DNA from: Pempheris klunzingeri | Lineage: Eukaryota > Chordata > Actinopteri > Acropomatiformes > Pempheridae | Assembly: GCF_042242105.1 (NCBI RefSeq) | Contig: NC_092016.1 | Coordinates: 11,236,501 to 11,300,500, forward strand | Reading direction: 5' to 3' | DNA: 64,000 nucleotides | Shown: positions 54,501-64,000 of the stretch, one piece after another | Position numbering within the stretch: position 1 is the stretch's first letter | Layout of the letters: every line of letters begins with the position of its first letter | The notes under the pieces: model-generated | Database searches by the model: none | What the model was told of the DNA's origin: nothing | The model's input: only the letters and a program-made list of their open reading frames with translations | Position numbers and translations under genes: made by a program

Positions 54501-55945
54501 TGTGGCTCCTGCTGCAGGTGGCATTCTCATTTTTTCAGTTGGGGTTATGGACGCCTCCTGTCTCTCCTGATTGGCCTTCCTGCCGACCTGTCCTCCAAGC
54601 AGAAGATGGCAGACACCTGCCGCAGTCACGGGTACGTCCACTTTTCTTTGACTCAACGGGACAAGTTATCTTTGCTGTTAATGTTTGATAATGGGTTCAC
54701 ATTGTCATGTATAACTGTCTGTATCGTGAGTGTGCAGGTACTGGATGGGCTACCTCTACCTCTGCCGTGAGCTGCAGCGCCGCACAGAGGCATTCTCCAC
54801 CATCTGTCAGCTGGATGACATCAGTCTGCTCGAGGAACCTGATGGTAAAACTGTTTCCCAAGATCTTCTCTTTTCGCACTTTCAGGCACACGCAAAATTA
54901 TCTCAAATGGGCTAAAAGGAGAGATGGTAATGGTGAAGACATGTCAGGGATTACTGAAAACCAAGTCTACTGCATGGAAATCCAGTGCACGTGCACATGA
55001 TACATGAGCAGTGCACCATGTTTACATCAACTACCCACTGTAACCCGAGCCCAGCAGTTAGGAGGCGATAACAATTAGAGTATGCTGTTGATAATGGTAT
55101 AGCATGGCACGTATCCCAGTTTACCACTGAAATGTATGCTTGATTGACCATTTGGCAACGTCCTGGTGATGAACTCTGACATTTTTGACTTAAACAGTTG
55201 ATTTCTCTGTGAGGTGAGAGTGTCTCATTTAGTCTAATGTCCGTACTTATTTTCCAGGTGTTGTGCCTCAGACCTTGGAGGAGTGGAAGCTGTTGATCCA
55301 GCTGTCTCAGCGGTGCAGCAGTGTGGTCGACTCGGAGCAGGTCACGGGGGTGAACGGCAGCAGCTGGTCGAATGGCTCGGCGGACTGTGGTGCGAAGATC
55401 AGCCCAGAGAACCTGACCCTGATGCTGGCTCGGACAGCCGGGCCCGACCGCGCCATGACCGTCCTGGAGGAGTGTGGAGTGCAGCTGGTGCTTTCACCTC
55501 ACTCCAAACTGGTCTGTGAGCTGCTGAGAGTCGCTGAGAAGAGGCAGAGGTGGGTCTGGGTGCTGATGACCAAACTTATTAAACTAGTAGAACCTCAGAA
55601 GAAAGAGAAAGAGTTCCAACCACTGTTTTCAAACATAAATGTGAAGTTTATCTTTTCAAAGCTTAAATACTGGTGAACATGCTGTTCTGATTCATCAGCT
55701 TCATTGAGTTTGAAGAAACCTGTAGTTTTGAGAGCATGAAAGTCATCTTTGTGGTATGAAAGTCCTTTTTTAACGATTAGATCAAAAAGTCTGAGCTGAA
55801 TGCCCATTGTCACAGAAAAAGACCACTAGAATCAAAGGGAATCTGTGTAATTTGAATGAATTATTTTTTTTTTTTCTGTTTCAGAGCGATGATCCAGACA
55901 ATGCTGGAGCGCTGCGATCGCTTCCTGTGGTCTCAGCATGCCTAA
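45566..55945 (+). CDS. hps5: HPS5, BLOC-2 complex subunit
   Basis: HPS5 with HPS3 and HPS6 forms BLOC-2, a cytosolic complex routing cargo to melanosomes and other lysosome-related organelles. Twenty-two coding exons: 45566-45673, 45846-45956, 46082-46146, 46321-46513, 47363-47493, 47730-47948, 48028-48099, 48534-48622, 48726-48904, 49491-49649, 49933-50092, 51314-51431, 51849-51995, 52153-52221, 52330-52910, 53657-53777, 53872-54021, 54114-54233, 54518-54631, 54738-54844, 55258-55549, 55885-55945. They give 1,121 codons (human about 1,129 as recalled). Signatures: [55 protein letters not shown] (N-terminal beta-propeller, about 1-350); [54 protein letters not shown] at the end. The acidic middle (exon 52330-52910) is poorly conserved. 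Its donor GG|GTCAGA is weak but is the one that keeps frame. Confidence 0.97.
48150..48415. repeat. Interspersed repeat, copy B (HPS5 intron)
   Basis: Same family as copy A at 42420-42725, same orientation. It ends in TTGACCAATCAGAATCAAG and GTGTAATAAATA. Confidence 0.7.
50876..51002. mobile_element. Short hAT-like MITE in an HPS5 intron
   Basis: The left end GTGTAACAGTAC (50876-50887) and right end GTACCGTTACAC (50991-51002) are inverted repeats with one mismatch. The interior TCACGGTTTGGTTTGTACCT is typical of a teleost hAT-derived family as I recall it. Confidence 0.7.
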
Positions 55946-56330
55946 CTAAAGACTGGTGCTGTGTGATAACTAACACTGTGAGTCTATGTGTCGCCACAGT
56001 AAACGCTGTTGAAGCTGTGACTTAATTTATGCACTGTAATATATGTCAAAGCTTTCCTGTTTTAATGAAGGTGCTTATCCTTCCAATGAAAACAGTATTA
56101 TCTTTTTAACTTTAACTTAAACATTTGTTTGCACAGTTCTTTATTATCTCTGCATTCCATTTACTTGCCAATTTTTATATATAAATATTCAGATGTATGT
56201 TCAGGGTATCATCACATTACTGTTAATGATTTAGGTCAAATGCTTTTTTCACATGTACAGCTAATCTAATATATCTAAAAAATAACTGTCAATAATTACA
56301 GAAAAATGCTCTAACCAGGTAATATCATGT

Positions 56331-56336
56331 AATAAA
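56331..56336 (+). terminator. hps5: Poly(A) signal, probable 3' end of HPS5
   Basis: AATAAA about 385 bases after the HPS5 stop codon. Confidence 0.55.
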
Positions 56337-56339
56337 AGC

Positions 56340-57400
56340 TGTGTGTATTTTTTTTTTTTGTTTGTTTGTTTCTTTCTTTCTTAAAAGAACTAAAGGTTTC
56401 AGTCATCATGTTGACAGTTGACAAGCCTTTTTTCATTCTGCATAAAAAGCAGAGGGCGCGCACACATTTTCTTTACTTAACAGGTTAATTTTACTCAAAA
56501 TCCCTCTTATGCACAGTATCCAGCCATGTGCAAAGGTTTAGTTTATTTGTTGAGGTTTTGAGATGAGGTTTAAACGAAAGTAAACACCTGAAAGAATCCA
56601 CATAACTAAAGGCTGTGAACTGACCCATTATCTACCTGCAAGTATTTGCTTGTATTCTCTTCAACGGGACATATTTGAGAACAAACGATTTCTACATTCA
56701 GATCTTGAACGTCAACAGAGTATATAGTAGATGATGGGTAATGTGGGACAACAGAGATAATATTAATAACGACGTAATGAAATGGGACTGATGACTCGTG
56801 ATGGTATCACACACCTGGAGCATCAAAGGGAAGAAGCGGGCAGAGGGAAGACCTTCACATTTGACTTTTAAAGGCTTATACTGGACACAACCATGGCACT
56901 ATGAGTCACACCCTCTACAGTGATCTACTCTCTTGTCTGATCCTTAATTCTTACTTATTTTCAATTTCACTAGCGGTTCTTCGTCATTTCCCAGAATCCT
57001 CCTCACAAAATCTTCCAGCTCGCCCACCTGTGTGTGTGTCACTGGCGCAGAGACAATCAGATCGAAGGTTTTGGCACGTGGCAAAGACACAGACACATTT
57101 TTGATTAAAATTATCCACAAAAAACAAACATGCCAGCCTTTCTATTCAATCTGCTTCTAAAGTTGCTTGGACATTCATTATCTAATTTTCTGTTCTCTCT
57201 CGATGGGTAGAATTGTTTAGTTTGATTGAAATGAGCCAAATATGACAGAGGGTTTTCATCATGGGTGAGAGGACAGAAGTAAATTTGATTTGAAAGGGTA
57301 TTGGGTCGAGGCAGTGAGTCCGGTGTTTGATGTTGCGTTCCTGTCACCAGGAGGACAGATAAGGGGATTCTGCACATACCTGTTGGCCCTGCTGCCAGTG
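56340..57400. other. Intergenic between HPS5 and TPO
   Basis: Starts with a T-run and GTTT/CTTT microsatellite (56348-56383). The rest shows no gene or repeat I recognise and presumably includes the TPO upstream regulatory DNA. Confidence 0.5.
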
Positions 57401-57406
57401 TATAAA
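57401..57406 (+). promoter_or_regulatory. tpo: TATA box of TPO
   Basis: TATAAA in CAGTGTATAAATGGC. A start site about 30 bases on (near 57431) would leave a leader of about 140 bases before the ATG at 57573. The leader holds an upstream ATG at 57470 with a short frame. No other TATAAA is as well placed. Confidence 0.6.
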
Positions 57407-57572
57407 TGGCAACTTCGACATTTCGAGCTCAAACACACACTGACACACACTCACCGGCTGGCTCTCAAGATGAGTCACGGTTGGCGCGGCGGTAAGATAC
57501 TATGAGCGGGATTCGTTTTCTGAACCTGAAGTGAATCCTTTCTGCAGGAACCGAGCAGTTTTAACAGTCTCG

Positions 57573-60500
57573 ATGGACGCAGCACTCATGGTGAGTTTAT
57601 GCTTTTTTCCATCTGGCTTATTTTTAACTATTCTAATAGAATGAAATTCCACATTTCTTGAGATACTCAGATGTGCTCTGGTTTCAGGTGTCCGTCCCTC
57701 TACTTGGACTGGCTCTTGTCCTGCTCTCCTTCCCTGAGCACGCTTCACTGAACAGAGTATTTGACAACACCTCAGGTAGGATTTCTGCATGATTATTACT
57801 GAGGAGACCAGGCACTGAGGAGCCTTTCTAAGTTTTCCTTTTTGCCTGTTTAGGAACTGTTTATCTGGGGTCTGCGTTTGTGAAGGAGGCTCTTCAGAGG
57901 GCGATTGAGCTGACTGATGCTGCTTATGCTCACACAAGTGAAAGGTAAGAAGTTACTGACTGAAATGCTGAAATCTATTTGTTCTCTCTGTAAGGCATTG
58001 TGTTGGCACTAAAACCCTTATTGTTTCCAGGGTGAAGAAGTCTCTGTCTGAAGGCGCTCTGAGACCCAGCGACCTGCTGGCTCAGTTTAAACAGACTGAA
58101 GCCAGAACCAGGACTCAGATCCGGGCGGCCGAACTGCTGGACAACACAGTGGAGCTGATCAGAGAGATGGTCTACACTCACACAATGGTGCAGCCCAACC
58201 CTCACGGTACCGAACAGCATAACACAAGGCATACAGATGATTCTGCACCGTATCTCTCACATTTTTTGCCAACTAATTCCAAACTAATCTAGGGCTTATC
58301 ATGCCTGGCCCACTTTATGTTGCCTTTCATGTATGTTTCATGCTACAGATGAAACTTCCTACTTTTTGGCTCCGTCTCATATTTTTCGTGCATAATGAGC
58401 TTAACATGTCCTCAGTGTCCAGCCATGAGAGGAACTAACGTCAGAATCCTATTCTCAGTAGATTTTAATGATTTGATGTGATGAACTGTCAGTTTCTTTG
58501 TCTTTATCAAGGTTTTTTATTTTACTTATTTTCAGTGGACTTACTTACTGCGTTTAACTGTATGTTCCCAAAGAGCTGTTGAGTGAAGCAGATGTGGAGA
58601 ATCTGCTGCAGGTGACGGGCTGCTCAGCTGAGCTGCAGACACCCAGCTGTGAGTCTGACTGTTTGTCTGAACGCTACAGATCCATCACAGGAGAGTGCAA
58701 CAACAGGTAAGCACGGCGTTTCCCAGTCCTGGTCCTGGGGGCCCACTGCCTTCAGTTCATTTGAATCAGGTGTGTTGAAGTAGGGAAACATCCAAAAATG
58801 CAGGGTAGTGAGTTTCCAGGACCAGGACTGGTTTAGTGCTTACACACACAAAAAAAACAATACATAGCAAGAGAAAACTACTGTCTTGAAAAGATTTTGT
58901 TTCGGTTTTTGGTAACTGTGTATCTGTGGTACTTTTGTCCTTAGACAGCATCCCAGATGGGGGGCTGCAAACATCCCGTATTCCCGCTGGCTGCCTCCAG
59001 AGTACGAGGATGGGTGGGGGACGCCTCGAGGCTGGGACTCAGAGCACACCTACCATAACGTCACTATGCCTCCAGTAAGAGTCCTGCAGCAGCGCTCAGT
59101 CCTCCTCTGCCCTGTCAGCCGCTGTATCTCCAACACTCCTCACTTTGTTAATTTTCCAGGTGCGGCTGGTGTCTCAGGACGTGCTGTTCACTCACAACGA
59201 CAACATCTCTCTGGACTCCACTCTGTCCCACCTGCTGGTGGAGTGGGGTCAGTGGATAGACCACGACATGGTGCTGACACCTCAGAGCCCCAGCACGGCC
59301 GCCTTCAGGACGGGAGCTGACTGCACACACACCTGCAGCCGGGACGCGCCCTGCTTCCCCATACAGGTCTACTTCACTAACTAATCCTCCTCCTTCTACA
59401 CACCGTGTAAAAACTGCACCTCTTATTTTATTGTAGGGACACTTCTTTTAATAGAAATATGAAATGCACAAAATACAAACTTATTAAGCTTTTGGTTTGT
59501 GACCCTGTAAAACAAAGCAGTTTTTTAAAATAAAAGTAGATAGAAATTATGATAAATGTTAAAAGCATAAATGTTTTTTTCTGCTCTCCTATCCTGTTAA
59601 TCATTGTTTATTATGATGGCCACAAAAAGGTCTTTGTTGCACGTCATACATCACATCCAATTCTGGTCCACCTCTTTACTCTTAACTGTCCAATAAAGGT
59701 GGAAATGCCAAAACAGTTATAAAAAATAAAAAAAACAACCTGTGACTTGTTGGAGAGCTATGAACCTGCTCTGGAATGTGATAAAAAGAAAGAAAACCAT
59801 AAGGTTTTTATTTTTAGCATTTTCCTCAAATATACTTTAACCCTTTCATGCATGAATTATGATAACCTCAGTCAGGATTTTTTTTTACTTTTTTATTTTT
59901 TAAAGATATATTTACATGTCCACTAGCTGAAATATAGTTACACTGTTAAAAAAGCTCAATGAAATAAGTTTACATGAAAATGACGTTACGTTACTTCTGA
60001 TTTAATAGAATAGAACTTTATTCATTTTGGAAGAAACATTTGTGCCTAAGTTGCTCTATATACATAGCATATGTCAAATAAATTGTATGAATTGATTGAA
60101 TATTCCATAAGCACACTGTATAACTTGAATAAAATATACCTTTTAATTTTTGTATGTGAATAATAAATTCAAAATGAATCTAGAAAAAAAAAAGTGAAAG
60201 GAAGGTATACAGTACGAATGATTGTGCATGATAATCAAAGTTTGAGGTAACATTTACAATATTGTAAATTATAAGCGATGAATAACTTTTACAACAAACT
60301 ATCTACTATTCTCAGTAAGAAGAAATATTTATTTTTCCCCGATAATTGACAATAAAACCTCTCCTCCCAGATCCCTCTGTCAGATCCTCGCAGTGGTGTC
60401 CAGAGTTGCATGCCTTTCTTCCGCTCTGCTCCCAGCTGTGTTGCTGGCCTCTCTCACGGCCACCGAGAGCAGCTCAATGCCATCACCTCCTTTGTAGATG

Positions 60501-63500
60501 CCAGTATGGTGTACGGCAGCTCCACCAGCCTGTCCTCGGCCCTGAGAAACCACTCCTCTCCTCTGGGCTTAATGTCCCTCAACTCCCAGCACTCTGACCA
60601 GGATCTGGACTACATGCCCTTCCTGCCACGCCTGCAGGCCCACCTGGACCCCTGCGGACCACGAAACTCCACCCCCTCGGGGGCGTGGGACAGATCGAAG
60701 CGGCGGGAGAACACCACTTCCTGCTTTCAAGCTGGTGAGCGAGTAAATGCAGCGAGCTGTCTGTTCTCTGCAGGCTTCAGTGGAGCGGCTGTTCATGATT
60801 AATGTTTCACAGGTGATTCAAGAGCTAATGAGCATCTGGGAATGATCGCGCTGCACACGCTCTTTCTGAGGGAGCACAACCGGCTGGTCAAAGAGCTGCA
60901 CCTGCTCAACCCTCACTGGAGCCCTGACACCCTTTACCAGGAGGCCCGTAAGATCATGGGAGCCATTCATCAGGTGTCACCAGCAGCTTCAGTTTGACTT
61001 CCATTCATCTCTACATGAACATTCCCAGCAGTCTGACCTGATTCCTTTGTCTTTCCAGATCCTGACATGGGAGCACTACCTGCCGCGGGTCCTCGGTGAG
61101 AGTGCCACGGCTCGTCTGCTGCCTCCCTACAAGGGTTATGATCCCGAGGTGGATCCGAGCGTCGTTAACGTTTTTGCGGCTGCTGCATTTCGCTTCGCCC
61201 ACGTCACCGTGCAGCCCGTGGTGACCAGGCTGGGGCCAGGATACACCGCTAACTCCCAGCATCCCCCACTGCCTCTGCATCATTCACTGTTTGCTTCTTG
61301 GAGGGTTGTTCAGGAAGGTAAAGAACGATGCTGTCATGCATTAAACTCAGTCCACATGCGTTTTACTTATCTCTTTTGTCTCTTTTTCTGCGGGTGTGTC
61401 AGGCGGTATAGACCCTGTGCTGCGCGGTCTGTTGCTGTCTCCGGCCAAGCTGCAGACTCCAGGTCAGATGATGGTGGAGGAACTGACAGAGAGGCTGTTT
61501 CAGGCTCAGGGAGGGATGCCTCTGGACCTCGGGGCCCTTAACCTCCAGAGGGGCCGGGATCACGGCCTGCCTGGTACCAGCTTTCTTACTTCTGGCACAG
61601 TACAATGTTATTGGATCACTTTATACTGAAAGTCCTCTGACTGCTAACGGTGTCAGTTGACTGTCAGCAAGATTTGTTTTAACAGACGGATTGTATTTAT
61701 TTTTGCTGTGTGTTAACTTTAATATGCTGGTGTCGAAAATGCCGAAATACTACTTATCATAATACTTTGGATTAAGGATAAATTTAACTTTAACACTATT
61801 AGACAACAAACTTGGTCAATGAGGGTCATAGGAGGGAAAATAACCAGGCCATTTTCACAGCTGACATTTTGACTTGTCATAGTAGTAAAAGTGTAGATTT
61901 AGCTAACAACAATTACAGCTGCATTTTATTTACCTACACACTAGTTCTGAGCAGGGTTTGAGTCTCTTGTTTGTTCACACCGGAGATGTGAGTTTGCAAT
62001 AATCTGCTTTGTTTCTGCTGAGGCACACTAGTGTCCCATCATGCAATGCACAAAGGAGATGGAGGAGCTTCTCACAGCTGCAAAAAATTAAAATAAGGTG
62101 CAGGTGGAGGTGAGAGAGCCACAAAGAAATGTAGTAAAACCGAAAGAGTGGCTTTAATGTTTGGGAAATCATCCTACTTTTATGATTGGCAGTGGCATTT
62201 CCTGTTGGTATTACACAGTACAGTAAGATGATTTGTTTGTGTGCTAACTATGAAGCAGTTTAGTTTGTCAGCTTTTTGTTTGCTGTATACAAGTAGCCTG
62301 AAGTGAGTCAACATGCTCAGTACTAAGCTCTGGTACACATGCAGCCGTTGTTCATGGAATTGGTTACACCTGTGTTTTTAGATGTCTGCTGATTCATGAA
62401 CCAGTTCCAGATGAAGGAATGTGTGTTTATTAGCACTCCAGATGCCCACTAGCCTGGTAGTATTTGTTTGAATAAGCATTACTCCGCAGTTTAGACAAAA
62501 GGTTTGGCAGTTAAGTGATTTAGTGTCAACAGTAGAGCAGAAATAAGAGATTACCTCAGAATGTTTCTCATCATGTGAACAATTTAGTGTGTAAATGACG
62601 GCCTAAACAAAAAACACACTTAATTTAAGGCCCTGCACATCCACACATTTCGGTTTCTGCGGCTGGTTAGACCTCTGCTCAGGTTGAAGCTGGGTGGAGC
62701 TCTGCTGGGAAACTCTGTGTAGCAGTAAGAGAGTGTGCGCTCGCTCCAACACCCAACTGGCACAGAGCCACTCTGAGCCGGTTCGGCCTGGTTTCCACTG
62801 CATTTCTTCTTGGAACTTGCCACTTTATGAATTAGGAGGATACCAGTGGAGAACACTCGGTACCTGCCCACACAAGTATAATGAGGTAAAAACACTTTAG
62901 GTCTGCAAGCCCTCTAAATTTATGTCCTCGACTTCAGTGTAATATCTAGTCTTTTGCCCCAAAGGTTAACGTTTTACTTCACATGAATGTTCTGGTGTAT
63001 TAATTTATCCTGGTGTTTAGTAGAGGTGGTCTTTGCTTCAGGTAGAAGAAGCCCTGTATGTAATGCTCTCCCCTCAGTATCGCCCTTCCTTTACCAGACC
63101 TTTAAACTCTCATCCCTCCCCATCAGGCTACGCCTCGTGGAGAAGGTTCTGCAGCCTCTCTGTTCCCAACACTACCTCAGAACTGGCCGAGATCCTGAGC
63201 AACTTCACGTTGGCTCACAAATTCCAGCTCCTTTACGGGACACCACACAACATCGATGTGTGGGTGGGGGCCATCTCTGAGCCTGCTCTGCCCGGAGGTC
63301 GAGTGGGACCCCTTCTGTCCTGCCTGCTGGCGAGACAGTTCAGAGCGCTGAGAGATGGGGACAGGTAAAACCAGATCCTGGTGTAAAATTGTTACCCAAG
63401 GAGAGAAAATCTAAATCTGTCTTTGTCTCCTGAGGTTTTGGTGGGAGAGGGAAGGAGTGTTCACCAGCGCCCAGAGGAGACACCTCCACGCCGTCTCTCT

Positions 63501-63905
63501 GTCCCGCATCATTTGTGACAACACCCACATCACTCACGTCCCTACTGACCCGTTCTCACGCACTGAGAGGCCGGAGGACATGCTGGCCTGTTCACACCCG
63601 CTCATCTCCCACCTTGACCTCAGCCCGTGGAAAGAAGCAGACACAGGTGAGGGAGCAGAAAGAAAAGCATGTTGATTGCAGGTTTGTCTGGTGTGTTTTC
63701 ACATCTCTCCCTGCCTTGACCCGTGTGACCTCTCTTCTAGACCTCCGCTGTGGTCCAATACCCAGGGTTCAATCCGGCTACTCGATGCTCTGTGACTCTG
63801 TGGTTCTGTATCAGTGTCACGCCGGCTTCAAGCTGCTCGGATCTTCTTCTGTCAGCTGTGATCCAAACAGCCAGCAGTGGAGTCCCGCACCCCCGACATG
63901 TAAAG
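57573..63905 (+). CDS. tpo: Thyroid peroxidase (5' 14 exons; truncated by window end)
   Basis: TPO is the membrane heme peroxidase of thyroid follicles that iodinates and couples tyrosines of thyroglobulin. Coding exons: 57573-57590, 57688-57775, 57854-57944, 58031-58206, 58574-58706, 58945-59074, 59160-59366, 60371-60734, 60813-60973, 61059-61317, 61403-61573, 63127-63364, 63435-63646, 63741-63905; 804 codons so far, all in frame. A signal peptide follows [19 protein letters not shown]. Peroxidase signatures: [21 protein letters not shown] (distal His), [42 protein letters not shown] (proximal His), [22 protein letters not shown] and [10 protein letters not shown]. The last exon is a complete Sushi/CCP domain (LRCGPIP...PPTCK), which separates TPO from MPO/EPX/LPO. 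EGF, transmembrane and tail exons must lie beyond 64000. Confidence 0.95.
58724..58830. mobile_element. 107-base MITE in a TPO intron
   Basis: CAGTCCTGGTCCTGG (58724-58738) and CCAGGACCAGGACTG (58816-58830) are perfect 15-base inverted repeats. The interior includes ATTTGAATCAGGTGTGTTG, familiar from a widespread fish family. No coding capacity. Confidence 0.8.
59367..60370 (+). other. TPO intron 7, AT-rich
   Basis: A 1,004-base intron. TTAACCCTTTCATGCATG near 59839-59856 resembles the end of a known teleost DNA-element type, but no matching second end was found. Otherwise nothing recognised. Confidence 0.4.
61574..63126 (+). other. TPO intron 11, nothing recognised
   Basis: The 1,553-base intron is the longest in this part of the gene. 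No exon, RNA or element is supported. Confidence 0.5.
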
Positions 63906-64000
63906 GTACCAATCAGGGTTTCTGATGGCTTCATGTTTCTGTATGTCCAGACACATGCAGCTTTGTTTTCACTCTCATTCTATCATGATGTTTCTACACG

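Overview
The window is vertebrate nuclear DNA, almost certainly from a ray-finned (teleost, probably percomorph) fish. All four genes are split by GT-AG introns. The intron and intergenic repeats (an L1-like LINE and several short inverted-repeat elements) look like teleost families. All four genes lie on the + strand. I assembled each by hand from splice signals, reading-frame phase and recalled family sequences; nothing was aligned by program.

Layout. Positions 1-4019 are mostly non-coding but hold a decayed fragment of a second gel-forming mucin gene (about 2036-2747). Positions 4020-29760 carry a complete secreted gel-forming mucin of the MUC5/MUC2 type: 48 inferred exons, about 4,733 codons, D1-D2-D'-D3, then a 7,875-base exon with six CysD domains and Thr/Pro-rich mucin repeats, then D4-VWC-cystine knot. 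A 5'-complete but internally deleted L1-like retrotransposon (30887-34595) sits between perfect 17-base target-site duplications. A candidate non-autonomous DNA element (34855-36074) contains a 72-base perfect palindrome. GTF2H1 (TFIIH p62, 36808-43080, 549 codons) and HPS5 (BLOC-2 subunit, 45566-55945, 1,121 codons) follow. Thyroid peroxidase (TPO, 57573 onward) runs off the right end after its Sushi-domain exon.

The four genes share no pathway: the mucin builds secreted mucus, GTF2H1 is a nuclear transcription and repair factor, HPS5 acts in lysosome-related organelle trafficking, and TPO makes thyroid hormone. The mucin, GTF2H1 and HPS5 all lie on human 11p, so that part may reflect old linkage; TPO is on another human chromosome.

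The most notable structure is the mucin repeat exon. The spacing between successive CysD domains is 639, 981, 1665, 1665 and 1323 bases, which is exactly 297 + n x 342 with n = 1, 2, 4, 4, 3. The array therefore grows in whole 114-residue modules. I found no sign of a wholly new system.
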